This document shows, piece after piece, positions 17,528 to 25,841 of a stretch of DNA of 64,000 bases. The stretch is taken from assembly GCA_002471825.1 (NCBI GenBank), contig DKQS01000001.1:124001-188000 (forward strand), written 5' to 3'. The notes under the pieces are model-generated. The model saw nothing but the letters and a program-made list of their open reading frames with translations. It ran no database searches and had not been told where the DNA came from. This stretch comes from Flavobacteriaceae bacterium UBA7302 (GTDB taxonomy: Bacteria > Bacteroidota > Bacteroidia > Flavobacteriales > Flavobacteriaceae). How positions within the stretch are numbered: position 1 is the stretch's first letter; each line of letters starts with the position of its first letter. Position numbers and translations under genes: made by a program.

Positions 17528-18133
17528 TTACTTAGAATATAATTCTACGATTAATTGTTCCTTGATGTTTTCAGGAATCTGTAGTCTTTCTGGAACTTTT
17601 ACAAAAGTACCTTCTTTCTTATCAGCATTCCAAGTCAACCACTCAAATACATTGTTGTTTGACGCTAATGCATCTTCAATAACTTGTAATGATTTTGACT
17701 TTTCTCTTACACCAACAACATCATTTTCACGCAATCTGTATGAAGGAATGTTTACGATTTCTCCGTTTACAGTAATGTGTCTGTGTGAAACCAATTGACG
17801 TGCTCCGTCTCTTGATTTTGCAATCCCCATTCTGTATACTACGTTGTCCAATCTAGACTCACAAAGTTGCAATAAGATCTCACCTGTAATTCCAGATGAA
17901 GCTTGTGCTTTCTTAAATAAGTTTCTAAACTGGCGCTCTAAAATACCGTAGGTGTATTTTGCTTTTTGCTTTTCACTTAACTGAATAGCATATTCTGATT
18001 TCTTTCCTCTTCTACGGTTGTTACCGTGTTGTCCTGGAGGATAGTTTCTTTTTTCGAAGTTCTTGTCTTCACCGAAGATTGCTTCTCCAAACTTTCTAGC
18101 AATCTTAGTTTTAGGTCCTGTGTATCTTGCCAT
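17528..18133 (-). CDS. rpsD: Ribosomal protein S4
   Basis: 201 residues. Primary 16S rRNA-binding protein and, in many bacteria, repressor of its own operon. The N-terminus (MARYTGPKTKIARKFGEAIF) lacks the zinc cysteines, so this is the zinc-free form. The S4 RNA-binding domain sits at about 95-160 with RLDNVVYRMGIAKSRDGARQ. Confidence 0.98.
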   Translation of the reverse strand: MARYTGPKTKIARKFGEAIFGEDKNFEKRNYPPGQHGNNRRRGKKSEYAIQLSEKQKAKYTYGILERQFRNLFKKAQASSGITGEILLQLCESRLDNVVYRMGIAKSRDGARQLVSHRHITVNGEIVNIPSYRLRENDVVGVREKSKSLQVIEDALASNNNVFEWLTWNADKKEGTFVKVPERLQIPENIKEQLIVELYSK

Positions 18134-18216
18134 TTGATTTTCTTTTTGCTTCGGGGATTATGAATTAAGGCTTCCTCCTTCGATAATCGTATTCCCAAAT
18201 GAAATATGTATATAAA
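18134..18216 (-). promoter_or_regulatory. Candidate structured leader of rpsD
   Basis: An 83-nt gap. On the minus strand GGGA (18196-18193) can pair with TCCC (18157-18154) and ATTA (18187-18184) with TAAT (67-64 of 18100s), enclosing the hairpin AAGG-AGGAAG-CCTT (18180-18167). Position before rpsD suggests S4 autoregulation; not proven. Confidence 0.35.
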
Positions 18217-18600
18217 TTAAACTCTTCTTCTTTTAGGAGGGCGACATCCATTGTGTGGCATTGGCGTAACGTCAATGATTTCCGTTACTTCAACACCAGC
18301 ATTGTGTAATGATCTGATAGCAGATTCTCTACCATTACCTGGTCCTTTTACGTAAACTTTCACTTTGCGCAATCCAGCTTCTTTTGCTACTCCTGCACAA
18401 TCTTCAGCGGCTAATTGAGCTGCATAAGGAGTGTTCTTTTTAGAACCTCTAAAGCCCATTTTTCCTGCCGAAGACCAAGAAATTACGTCTCCTTTTTTGT
18501 TGGTTAAAGAAATGATGATGTTGTTGAAAGACGCATTGATGTGCGCTTCTCCGATAGCATCAACAATTACTTTACGTTTTTTTGGTTTAGCTTTTGCCAT
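18217..18600 (-). CDS. rpsK: Ribosomal protein S11
   Basis: 127 residues. Platform protein of the small subunit beside the E site. Seen: HINASFNNIIISLTNKKGDV and the C-terminal signature VTEIIDVTPMPHNGCRPPKR. 85 nt after rpsM; the gap holds two competing hairpins (see findings). Confidence 0.98.
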   Translation of the reverse strand: MAKAKPKKRKVIVDAIGEAHINASFNNIIISLTNKKGDVISWSSAGKMGFRGSKKNTPYAAQLAAEDCAGVAKEAGLRKVKVYVKGPGNGRESAIRSLHNAGVEVTEIIDVTPMPHNGCRPPKRRRV

Positions 18601-18685
18601 AATAATTATTGTTTAGTTATCCAGCTTTAGTAAAGTGTGTTTTACAAACACGGCACACTAAATGACAACTAGGTTACTCTACTTG

Positions 18686-19051
18686 TTATTTTTTCTTGTT
18701 TGCTACTGTCTTACGCTTACCTTTTCTGGTTCTCGAGTTATTCTTAGTTCTTTGACCTCTTAAAGGAAGTCCAAGTCTGTGACGAATACCTCTTTGACAA
18801 CCGATATCCATTAAACGCTTAATGTTTAACTGCACTTCCGAACGTAATTCACCCTCGATTGTGTAGCTACCTACCGCTTGTCTGATGGCAGCAATTTGAG
18901 CGTCTGTCCAATCTTGAACCTTGATGCTCTCATCAACTTTTGCATTAGCTAAAATTTCTTTAGCTCTACTTCTACCAATACCAAAAATGTATGTTAAAGA
19001 AATAACACCTCTTTTGTTTTTAGGAATGTCTATACCTGCTATTCTTGCCAT
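18686..19051 (-). CDS. rpsM: Ribosomal protein S13
   Basis: 121 residues. Head protein of the small subunit contacting the P-site tRNA. Seen: MARIAGIDIPKNKRGVISLT and GIRHRLGLPLRGQRTKNNSR with a basic tail. Its ATG overlaps the rpmJ stop by one base (TAATG), implying translational coupling. Confidence 0.98.
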   Translation of the reverse strand: MARIAGIDIPKNKRGVISLTYIFGIGRSRAKEILANAKVDESIKVQDWTDAQIAAIRQAVGSYTIEGELRSEVQLNIKRLMDIGCQRGIRHRLGLPLRGQRTKNNSRTRKGKRKTVANKKK

Positions 19052-19167
19052 TACCCTTGTCTTTGTTTAAATCTAGGATTTTGTTTGTTTATTACATATA
19101 ATCTGCCTTTTCTACGCACAATTTTGCACTCGGCACTTCTCTTTTTAACTGATGCTCTAACTTTCAT
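19051..19167 (-). CDS. rpmJ: Ribosomal protein L36 (zinc-free)
   Basis: 38 residues, beginning MKVRASVKKRSAECKIVRR and ending NPRFKQRQG. Only one of the usual zinc-ribbon ligands (a single cysteine, residue 14) remains, so this is the C-minus paralogue type. Lies 12 nt after infA and overlaps rpsM by one base. This position between infA and rpsM is the standard one. Confidence 0.95.
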   Translation of the reverse strand: MKVRASVKKRSAECKIVRRKGRLYVINKQNPRFKQRQG

Positions 19168-19179
19168 CTGTTTGGTTTT

Positions 19180-19395
19180 TTAATATCTGTATGTAATTCT
19201 TGCTTTTGTTAAATCGTATGGACTCATTTCTAACTTTACTTTATCTCCAGGTAATAATTTGATGTAGTGCATACGCATCTTTCCCGATATATGAGCAGTT
19301 ACAATGTGACCGTTTTCTAATTCTACACGGAACATAGCATTTGATAATGCTTCTGTAATTGTACCATCTTGTTGAATTGCGGGTTGCTTTGCCAT
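19180..19395 (-). CDS. infA: Translation initiation factor IF-1
   Basis: 71 residues, single OB-fold. Binds the A site of the 30S subunit during initiation. Seen: GTITEALSNAMFRVELENGH and HISGKMRMHYIKLLPGDKVK. Directly follows secY (7 nt); no adk or map lies between them. Confidence 0.97.
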   Translation of the reverse strand: MAKQPAIQQDGTITEALSNAMFRVELENGHIVTAHISGKMRMHYIKLLPGDKVKLEMSPYDLTKARITYRY

Positions 19396-19402
19396 ATATT
19401 AA

Positions 19403-20725
19403 TTATCTATTTGATTTTCTATTGCTACTTCCAGTTTTCATTAACCCATCATAATGACGGTTTAATAAGTAGGAATTGATTTGTTGTAAGGTGTCAATTG
19501 CAACACCAACCATGATAATCAAAGATGTACCTCCATAAAATAGAGCCCATCCTTGTTGCACTCCAAACTGAACAACAATAGCTGGTAATACAGATAATGC
19601 TGCTAAGAATAAAGAACCTGGGAAGGTTATTCTTGATAAAACAGTATCCAAACGGTCTGCTGTATCCTTACCTGGTCTTACTCCTGGAATAAAACCTCCA
19701 CTTCTTTTTAGATCCTCCGCCATCTTATTGGTCGGAATAGTAATCGCAGTATAGAAATAACTGAACACAATGATTAACAATGCGAAAATCACGTTATATC
19801 CTAAACCGTTGATATCTTGTAGGCTCGCCAACGCTGGAAATTTCTGCGCCAATGCCATTGGTAAGAACATAATTGCTTGCGCAAAGATGATAGGCATTAC
19901 ACCCGCCGCATTTAACTTTAACGGAATGTAATCTCTAGATCCTGCAACGCTTTGAATGTTTCCTGCCACCGTTCGTCTTGCATATTGTACCGCTATTTTA
20001 CGAACCGCGGTTACTAACATCACTGTTAACAGAATTACAACGAACCAAATGATTATTTCAATTAAAATCATCATGATACCACCTGCACCAGCATTGGTAG
20101 TTTTTGCAACAAATTCCTGTAAGAAAGAAGCTGGGAAGTTTGCGATAATACCTACAGTGATTAATAATGAAATACCATTACCAACTCCTTTGTCTGTAAT
20201 ACGCTCACCCAACCACATTGCAAAGATTGTTCCTGCTGTAAGGATGATCATTGATGAAACCCAAAACGTTAAACCTCCAATTAAGAAAGCTTCTGGTGGT
20301 AAACCAAATTGTGTTTTAATCGCCGTAATGTAGGTTGGCCCTTGAACCAACGTAATTGCGATGGTCAACCATCTTGTAATCTGAGTTATTTTCTTTCGTC
20401 CACTTTCACCATCCTTTTGAAGCTTCTGTAAATAAGGAACCGCGATTCCCATTAACTGAACAACAATAGATGCCGAAATGTAAGGCATGATACCCAAAGC
20501 CATTACAGAAGCACGAGCAAATGCTCCTCCTGTAAATGCATTTAAAATTCCCAATAAACCTGATGAAGTGCTTTCTTTTAAAGCAGCGAGTTGTAGCGGA
20601 TCGATACCTGGTAACGGTACAGCAGCCATAAATCTATACACTGCCATTAATCCGATAGTTAAAAGAATTTTATCTTTTAATTCCTCGATGCTAAAAATCT
20701 CACGTAACGTTTTTATCAATTTCAT
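19403..20725 (-). CDS. secY: Preprotein translocase subunit SecY
   Basis: 440 residues with ten hydrophobic helices. Channel of the Sec translocon in the inner membrane. Seen: the plug region after PLPGIDPLQLAAL, GIMPYISASIVVQLMG, and the cytoplasmic loop GFIPGVRPGKDTADRLD in which the arginine contacts the ribosome and SecA. 15 nt after rplO. Confidence 0.98.
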   Translation of the reverse strand: MKLIKTLREIFSIEELKDKILLTIGLMAVYRFMAAVPLPGIDPLQLAALKESTSSGLLGILNAFTGGAFARASVMALGIMPYISASIVVQLMGIAVPYLQKLQKDGESGRKKITQITRWLTIAITLVQGPTYITAIKTQFGLPPEAFLIGGLTFWVSSMIILTAGTIFAMWLGERITDKGVGNGISLLITVGIIANFPASFLQEFVAKTTNAGAGGIMMILIEIIIWFVVILLTVMLVTAVRKIAVQYARRTVAGNIQSVAGSRDYIPLKLNAAGVMPIIFAQAIMFLPMALAQKFPALASLQDINGLGYNVIFALLIIVFSYFYTAITIPTNKMAEDLKRSGGFIPGVRPGKDTADRLDTVLSRITFPGSLFLAALSVLPAIVVQFGVQQGWALFYGGTSLIIMVGVAIDTLQQINSYLLNRHYDGLMKTGSSNRKSNR

Positions 20726-20740
20726 CTTTTATTCGAAGTC

Positions 20741-21190
20741 TTATAGGGTCACTGCTTCACCACCTGCACTTTCAATAGCTTCTTTTGCAGTCGCTGTAAA
20801 TTTGTGTGCACTGATGTTTAACTTTGCTTTTAATTCTCCTCTTCCTAAGATTTTTACCAAATCATTCTTTCCAGCCAAACGATTCGCTACTAAATCATCA
20901 AAAGTAACGGTATCTTTTAACTTACCAGAGTCAACTAAATTTTGTAAGGTATCTAAATTGATGCCTGTATATTCTTTTCTGTTGATATTCTTAAATCCGA
21001 ATTTTGGAACTCGTCTTTGCAAAGGCATTTGACCACCTTCAAATCCAATTTTTCTAGAATATCCAGATCTTGATTTCGCCCCTTTGTGACCTCTTGTAGA
21101 AGTACCTCCTTTACCAGATCCTTCACCACGTGCAATACGCTTGTCACTTTTTACGGAGCCTTTAGCCGGTTTTAAGTTATGTAAACTCAT
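20741..21190 (-). CDS. rplO: Ribosomal protein L15
   Basis: 149 residues. Late assembly protein of the 50S central region. Seen: the glycine and basic-rich N-terminus MSLHNLKPAKGSVKSDKRIA with RGHKGAKSRSGYSRKIGFEG. Confidence 0.97.
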   Translation of the reverse strand: MSLHNLKPAKGSVKSDKRIARGEGSGKGGTSTRGHKGAKSRSGYSRKIGFEGGQMPLQRRVPKFGFKNINRKEYTGINLDTLQNLVDSGKLKDTVTFDDLVANRLAGKNDLVKILGRGELKAKLNISAHKFTATAKEAIESAGGEAVTL

Positions 21191-21199
21191 GTCAATATC

Positions 21200-21382
21200 T
21201 TATTTTATCTCCTCTACGGATACTAAATGTTTCACTTTATTCACCATCCCAATAATAGATGGAGTCGCGTCATGCTCAACAGTTTGATTCATTTTTCTCA
21301 AACCTAAAGCTTCTAAGGTTCTCTTTTGATTTTGAAGACGACCAATCTGACTTTTTACCTGTGTTACTTTAATTCTTGCCAT
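21200..21382 (-). CDS. rpmD: Ribosomal protein L30
   Basis: 60 residues, the normal short bacterial form: MARIKVTQVKSQIGRLQNQK, then LGLRKMNQTVEHDATPSIIG. 10 nt after rpsE. Confidence 0.96.
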   Translation of the reverse strand: MARIKVTQVKSQIGRLQNQKRTLEALGLRKMNQTVEHDATPSIIGMVNKVKHLVSVEEIK

Positions 21383-21392
21383 TGTACTAGAA

Positions 21393-21914
21393 TTATCCGT
21401 TAAATACTTTCTCTAATGAAATTCCTCTTTGCTTTGCAATCATTGCAGCACTTCTCAATTGTAACAAAGCATCAAATGTTGCTTTTACTACGTTATGAGG
21501 ATTCGAAGAACCTTGAGACTTTGATAATACATCGTGAATCCCAACAGACTCTAATACAGCTCTAACAGCTCCACCAGCTATTACCCCGGTACCAGGAGAA
21601 GCAGGCTTGATAAATACTCTTGCTCCGCCGAATTTACCTTTTTGTTCGTGAGGTAAAGTTCCGTTTAAAATTGGAATTCTAACTAAATTTTTCTTTGCGT
21701 CTTCCACAGCTTTAGCAATCGCAGATGAAACATCTTTAGACTTTCCTAAACCATGTCCTACAACACCATTACCATCTCCAACAACAACAATAGCAGAAAA
21801 TCCAAAAGCTCTACCACCCTTGGTTACTTTAGTAACACGCTGAACGCCTACTAACTTGTCAACAAGCTCTAATCCACTTGGCTTAACTCTTTCTACGTTT
21901 TTATAACCTTGCAT
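21393..21914 (-). CDS. rpsE: Ribosomal protein S5
   Basis: 173 residues. Accuracy and helicase-function protein of the 30S mRNA entry. Seen: the S5 signature GGRAFGFSAIVVVGDGNGVV and GKFGGARVFIKPASPGTGVI. Confidence 0.98.
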   Translation of the reverse strand: MQGYKNVERVKPSGLELVDKLVGVQRVTKVTKGGRAFGFSAIVVVGDGNGVVGHGLGKSKDVSSAIAKAVEDAKKNLVRIPILNGTLPHEQKGKFGGARVFIKPASPGTGVIAGGAVRAVLESVGIHDVLSKSQGSSNPHNVVKATFDALLQLRSAAMIAKQRGISLEKVFNG

Positions 21915-21917
21915 AAC

Positions 21918-22268
21918 TTAAAATTTTAAACCAGCTTCTCTTGCTGCGTCTGCTAATACTTTAACTCTTCCGTGGTATAAATAACCATTTCTATCAAAAG
22001 CTACAGTTTCTATACCTGCTTTTGTTGCTTTCTCTGCAATTGCCTTACCTACAGCTACAGCCGCTTCAGCTTTGGTGTTTGCAGTAATGTCTTTATCTCT
22101 AGATGAAACAGATGCTAAAGTAACTCCGTTTACATCGTCGATTATCTGTGCATAGATCTCTTTATTACTTCTAAAAACCGATAATCTCGGTTTTGTAGCC
22201 GTACCGTTAACGATCTTTCTAATTCTATGCTTAATTCTAACTCTTCTCTCAAGCTTTGATAATGCCAT
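21918..22268 (-). CDS. rplR: Ribosomal protein L18
   Basis: 116 residues. Binds 5S rRNA in the central protuberance. Seen: RIKHRIRKIVNGTATKPRLS and AFDRNGYLYHGRVKVLADAA. 13 nt after rplF. Confidence 0.97.
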   Translation of the reverse strand: MALSKLERRVRIKHRIRKIVNGTATKPRLSVFRSNKEIYAQIIDDVNGVTLASVSSRDKDITANTKAEAAVAVGKAIAEKATKAGIETVAFDRNGYLYHGRVKVLADAAREAGLKF

Positions 22269-22281
22269 AATATTCTATTTA

Positions 22282-22827
22282 TTATGCAGACTTACCTGCT
22301 TTTCTACGTAATTGTTCACCAACAAACTTGATACCTTTCCCTTTATATGGCTCTGGCTTTCTAAACGATCTAATCTTAGCAGCTACTTGACCTACTAATT
22401 GTTTGTCGTATGAGGTTAATTTTACTAAAGGATTCTTTCCTTTTTCTGATACTGTTTCAACTTTCACTTCAGGAGCTAATTCTAACACAATGTTGTGAGA
22501 GAATCCTAAAGCCAAATCTAATTTTTGTCCTTGGTTTGAGGCTCTGTAACCAACTCCTACCAATTCCAATTCTTTGGTAAATCCTTTGCTAACTCCTTCG
22601 ACCATGTTTGCAATCAAAGCTCTCATCAAACCGTGTTGCGCTTTTTGAGATTTTAATTCTGAAGATCTTGTCAATGTAATGGTAGCATCTTCGATACTTA
22701 CATTGATTCCTTCTGAAATTACTTGAGTTAATTCTCCTAATTTACCTTTAACAGTAATTACATTGTTGTTTACGTTAACTTCTACTCCTTGAGGGATGCT
22801 AACTGGGTTGTTACCTATTCTACTCAT
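22282..22827 (-). CDS. rplF: Ribosomal protein L6
   Basis: 181 residues, two tandem alpha/beta domains. Near the factor-binding stalk base of the 50S. Seen: MSRIGNNPVSIPQGVEVNVN and the C-terminal signature EPYKGKGIKFVGEQLRRKAG. Confidence 0.98.
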   Translation of the reverse strand: MSRIGNNPVSIPQGVEVNVNNNVITVKGKLGELTQVISEGINVSIEDATITLTRSSELKSQKAQHGLMRALIANMVEGVSKGFTKELELVGVGYRASNQGQKLDLALGFSHNIVLELAPEVKVETVSEKGKNPLVKLTSYDKQLVGQVAAKIRSFRKPEPYKGKGIKFVGEQLRRKAGKSA

Positions 22828-22838
22828 GGTTTAAAAGA

Positions 22839-23237
22839 TTAATAAACGTAACACAATACTTCACCACCAACGTTTTCTTGCTTCGCTTTTTTGTTTGTCA
22901 TTACTCCTTTTGAAGTAGAAACAATAGCAATACCTAAACCGTTTAAAACTCTAGGCATTTCTGAAGAAGAAACATACTTACGTAGACCTGGTGTACTTAC
23001 TCTTTGGATCTTACGAATCACAGATTCCTTGGTGTCTCTATCGTATTTTAATGCGATTTTGATAGTTCCTTGAACCTTGTTATCGTTAAACTTGTAGCTT
23101 AAGATATAACCTTGATCAAATAAGATCTTGGTCATCTCCTTTTTGAGGTTAGATGCAGGTATCTCCACAACTCTGTGGCCTGCAGAAATTGCATTTCTAA
23201 CGCGAGTTAGAAAATCCGCAATCGGATCTGAATACAT
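22839..23237 (-). CDS. rpsH: Ribosomal protein S8
   Basis: 132 residues. Binds the 16S central domain; in E. coli it also represses the spc operon. Seen: MYSDPIADFLTRVRNAISAG and the C-terminal signature GIAIVSTSKGVMTNKKAKQE. Unlike its tightly packed neighbours it is preceded by a 158-nt gap carrying a promoter element and a structured leader. Confidence 0.98.
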   Translation of the reverse strand: MYSDPIADFLTRVRNAISAGHRVVEIPASNLKKEMTKILFDQGYILSYKFNDNKVQGTIKIALKYDRDTKESVIRKIQRVSTPGLRKYVSSSEMPRVLNGLGIAIVSTSKGVMTNKKAKQENVGGEVLCYVY

Positions 23238-23395
23238 ATTTATTAATTTGCGACTATGGTTTTCAACTTACTCTATTTATGCTACAAACCTGCGTTTGTG
23301 AAAGTTGAACCTGTAATCAGTTAATACTTATTTACAAAAATTGAGCGTGCAAAGATACACAAACAATTCTTATTTCTATCGAAATATCAAATTTT
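23238..23395 (-). promoter_or_regulatory. Internal promoter and structured leader before rpsH
   Basis: Minus strand TATCTTTG (23357-23350) matches the -7 consensus. The transcript from it would fold: GGTTCAACTT (23311-23302) pairs with AAGTTGAAAACC (23269-23258) with two bulged A, enclosing the perfect hairpin ACAAAC-GCAG-GTTTGT (23299-23284). The rpsH ATG follows 20 nt later. Probably a second start point for the distal spc/alpha genes with protein-responsive control; the ligand is not known. Confidence 0.5.
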
Positions 23396-23665
23396 CTACC
23401 AGCTGGCTTTCTTTACACCTGGTATAAGGCCTTGGTTGGCCATCTCACGGAATGTTACACGTGAAATTCCAAATTGACGCATATAACCCTTTGGTCTTCC
23501 AGTTAGTTTGCAACGATTGTGCTTTCTAATTGGAGAAGCGTTTTTTGGAAGTTTTTGCAATGCTTCATAATCTCCAGCTTCTTTTAAAGCCTTTCTTTTT
23601 TCAGCATATTTTGCAACCATTTTAGCTCTTTTTACTTCACGAGCTTTCATTGATTCTTTAGCCAT
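23396..23665 (-). CDS. rpsN: Ribosomal protein S14 (zinc-free)
   Basis: 89 residues, the longer C-minus form with a single cysteine in HNRCKLTGRPKGYMRQFGI. 30S head protein. 2 nt after rplE and the last gene before the internal promoter gap. Confidence 0.97.
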   Translation of the reverse strand: MAKESMKAREVKRAKMVAKYAEKRKALKEAGDYEALQKLPKNASPIRKHNRCKLTGRPKGYMRQFGISRVTFREMANQGLIPGVKKASW

Positions 23666-23667
23666 CC

Positions 23668-24219
23668 TTAATTCTTTTTAAATGGTAAACCTAATTCTTC
23701 TAGTAACGACTTTGCTTCCTTATCGGTATCTGCCGAGGTTACAAAGGTAATATCCATACCATTGATTTTCTTCACTTTATCAATGTTGATTTCTGGAAAG
23801 ATGATTTGCTCAGTAACTCCTAGGTTGTAGTTACCTCTTCCGTCAAATCCGTTTGCCTTAATTCCGTTAAAGTCTCTTACACGAGGTAAAGACGCTGTGA
23901 TAAGTCTGTCTAAAAACTCATACATTTTGTCACCACGTAAAGTTACTTTTGCTCCGATAGGCATTCCCTTTCTTAATTTAAAAGCAGCAACGTCTTTTTT
24001 AGAAATTGTAGCAATTGCTTTCTGACCAGTAATTGTTGATAATTCCTCGATCGCATAATCGATTAATTTCTTGTCAGCAATAGCAGCTCCAACACCTTTA
24101 GATACAACGATCTTTTCTAGTTTTGGAACTTGCATTACGTTCTTATAGCTAAACTCTTCAGTTAAAGCTTTAACAACTCTGTTCTTGTATTCTTCTTTTA
24201 ATCTTGGTACGTAACTCAT
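23668..24219 (-). CDS. rplE: Ribosomal protein L5
   Basis: 183 residues. Binds 5S rRNA and P-site tRNA. Seen: NVMQVPKLEKIVVSKGVGAA, GAKVTLRGDKMYEFLDRLI and FPEINIDKVKKINGMDITFV. Confidence 0.98.
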   Translation of the reverse strand: MSYVPRLKEEYKNRVVKALTEEFSYKNVMQVPKLEKIVVSKGVGAAIADKKLIDYAIEELSTITGQKAIATISKKDVAAFKLRKGMPIGAKVTLRGDKMYEFLDRLITASLPRVRDFNGIKANGFDGRGNYNLGVTEQIIFPEINIDKVKKINGMDITFVTSADTDKEAKSLLEELGLPFKKN

Positions 24220-24224
24220 GATTA

Positions 24225-24527
24225 TTATTTTTTAGTTTGTTTAGAGATTCTTGTTTTTGTATCTCCATCAACTGTATAACCTACTCTTACGGCAACACCG
24301 TTTTCTACTAACATTACGTTAGAGATGTGAATTGGTGCTTCCTTTTTAGTGATTCCACCTTGAGGGTTTTGAGCATTTGGCTTCACATGCTTAGAAACCA
24401 TGTTTACACCTTCTACCAAAACTCTATCTTCGTCTTTAACAATACTTAAGATTTTACCTTCAGACCCTTTGTGATCTCCAGCAATTACTTTTACAGTATC
24501 TCCTGATTTTAATTTAAACTTCTTCAT
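24225..24527 (-). CDS. rplX: Ribosomal protein L24
   Basis: 100 residues with a KOW motif at the N-terminus (KSGDTVKVIAGDHKGSEGKI). Assembly initiator at the tunnel exit. 12 nt after rplN. Confidence 0.97.
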   Translation of the reverse strand: MKKFKLKSGDTVKVIAGDHKGSEGKILSIVKDEDRVLVEGVNMVSKHVKPNAQNPQGGITKKEAPIHISNVMLVENGVAVRVGYTVDGDTKTRISKQTKK

Positions 24528-24539
24528 TGTATTGTATAA

Positions 24540-24908
24540 TTATAACACCTCTGGTGCTAATGAAACGATTTTCATGAATTGTTTTTCTCTAAGCTCACGA
24601 GCAACTGGTCCGAAAACACGCGTTCCTCTCATTTCCTCAGTTGGGTTTAACAATACACATGCATTGTCGTCAAATCTGATGTAAGAACCATCTTTACGTC
24701 TTACTTCTTTCTTTGTTCTTACCACAACGGCTTTAGAAACTTGACCTTTTTTTACTGTTCCGTTAGGAGTAGCAGATTTAACAGTTACTACTATTTTATC
24801 TCCAATTGAAGCATAACGCTTTTTAGTTCCTCCTAAAACTCTAATTACCAAAACCTCTTTTGCTCCGGTATTATCAGCTACTTTTAATCTTGATTCTGTC
24901 TGTAACAT
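24540..24908 (-). CDS. rplN: Ribosomal protein L14
   Basis: 122 residues. Subunit-interface protein. Seen: MLQTESRLKVADNTGAKEVL, RRKDGSYIRFDDNACVLLNP and GTRVFGPVARELREKQFMKI. 2 nt after rpsQ. Confidence 0.98.
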   Translation of the reverse strand: MLQTESRLKVADNTGAKEVLVIRVLGGTKKRYASIGDKIVVTVKSATPNGTVKKGQVSKAVVVRTKKEVRRKDGSYIRFDDNACVLLNPTEEMRGTRVFGPVARELREKQFMKIVSLAPEVL

Positions 24909-24910
24909 AA

Positions 24911-25168
24911 TTATTTAGCTCTTTCTAGGATTTCTACTAATCTCCAACGCTTGGTTTTACTCATTGGTCTTGTCTCCATGATTTTTACTGTATCACCTTC
25001 GTTACAGTCGTTTTTCTCATCATGTGCAACGTATTTCTTCGTCTTCAAAACGAACTTACCATACATTGGGTGTTTAACTCTTTTTACTTCAGAAACAACA
25101 ATAGACTTGTCCATTTTACTGCTTGAAACAACACCTATTCTTTCCTTTCTAAGATTTCTTTTTTCCAT
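24911..25168 (-). CDS. rpsQ: Ribosomal protein S17
   Basis: 85 residues, OB-fold primary 16S binder: RKERIGVVSSSKMDKSIVVS and GDTVKIMETRPMSKTKRWRL. Confidence 0.97.
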   Translation of the reverse strand: MEKRNLRKERIGVVSSSKMDKSIVVSEVKRVKHPMYGKFVLKTKKYVAHDEKNDCNEGDTVKIMETRPMSKTKRWRLVEILERAK

Positions 25169-25188
25169 CTTTAACTGATATAGAGTTA

Positions 25189-25377
25189 TTATAATTCTCT
25201 TTTTGTTAACTCCGTTGCAACACGTGCAACAGTTCTTCTCAATGATCTAATTTGCATTGGATTCTCTAATGGAGAAATCGCATGTGCCATTTTTAAATCA
25301 TTATAACTTTTTTTCAACGCTCCAAGCTTCTCTTGTAAATCTGCTGTTGATAATTCCTTGATTTCTGACTGTTTCAT
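25189..25377 (-). CDS. rpmC: Ribosomal protein L29
   Basis: 62 residues, all-helical tunnel-exit protein: MKQSEIKELSTADLQEKLGA and NPMQIRSLRRTVARVATELT. 12 nt after rplP. Confidence 0.97.
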   Translation of the reverse strand: MKQSEIKELSTADLQEKLGALKKSYNDLKMAHAISPLENPMQIRSLRRTVARVATELTKREL

Positions 25378-25389
25378 AATAAATTCGAA

Positions 25390-25821
25390 TTAAGCGTTAA
25401 AATCGTAATCTCTGGCAATAACGAACTTTGTTCTTACTGGAAGCTTTTGAGCTGCTAAACGCAATGCTTCTTTAGCTACCTCCATTGGTACACCACCAAC
25501 TTCAAACAAAATTCTACCTGGTTTAATTACTGCAACGAAATGGTCTGGAGCACCTTTACCTTTACCCATACGTACCTCTAAAGGCTTCTTTGTAATAGGC
25601 TTGTCTGGAAAGATTTTAATCCATAATTGACCCTCTCTTTTCATATAACGAGTTGCCGCAATACGCGCTGCTTCAATTTGACGAGAAGTTAAAAGGTTTT
25701 GATCAAGCGATTTAATACCAAACATTCCATTGGAAAGTTGGTTTCCTCTTCCAGAAATACCTTTCATGTTCCCTTTTGCCTTCTGAACCTTACGGTACTT
25801 TACTCTTTTTGGCTGTAACAT
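25390..25821 (-). CDS. rplP: Ribosomal protein L16
   Basis: 143 residues. A-site tRNA-contacting protein of the 50S. Seen: MLQPKRVKYRKVQKAKGNMK, RQIEAARIAATRYMKREGQL and RMGKGKGAPDHFVAVIKPGR. Confidence 0.98.
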   Translation of the reverse strand: MLQPKRVKYRKVQKAKGNMKGISGRGNQLSNGMFGIKSLDQNLLTSRQIEAARIAATRYMKREGQLWIKIFPDKPITKKPLEVRMGKGKGAPDHFVAVIKPGRILFEVGGVPMEVAKEALRLAAQKLPVRTKFVIARDYDFNA

Positions 25822-25841
25822 TTTAAATCTTCTTTAAAAAA

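Noticed and set aside
17977..18198. Open frame of 73 codons overlapping rpsD
   Set aside because: It is an alternative frame of the rpsD 5' region and its leader, with no recognisable protein features.
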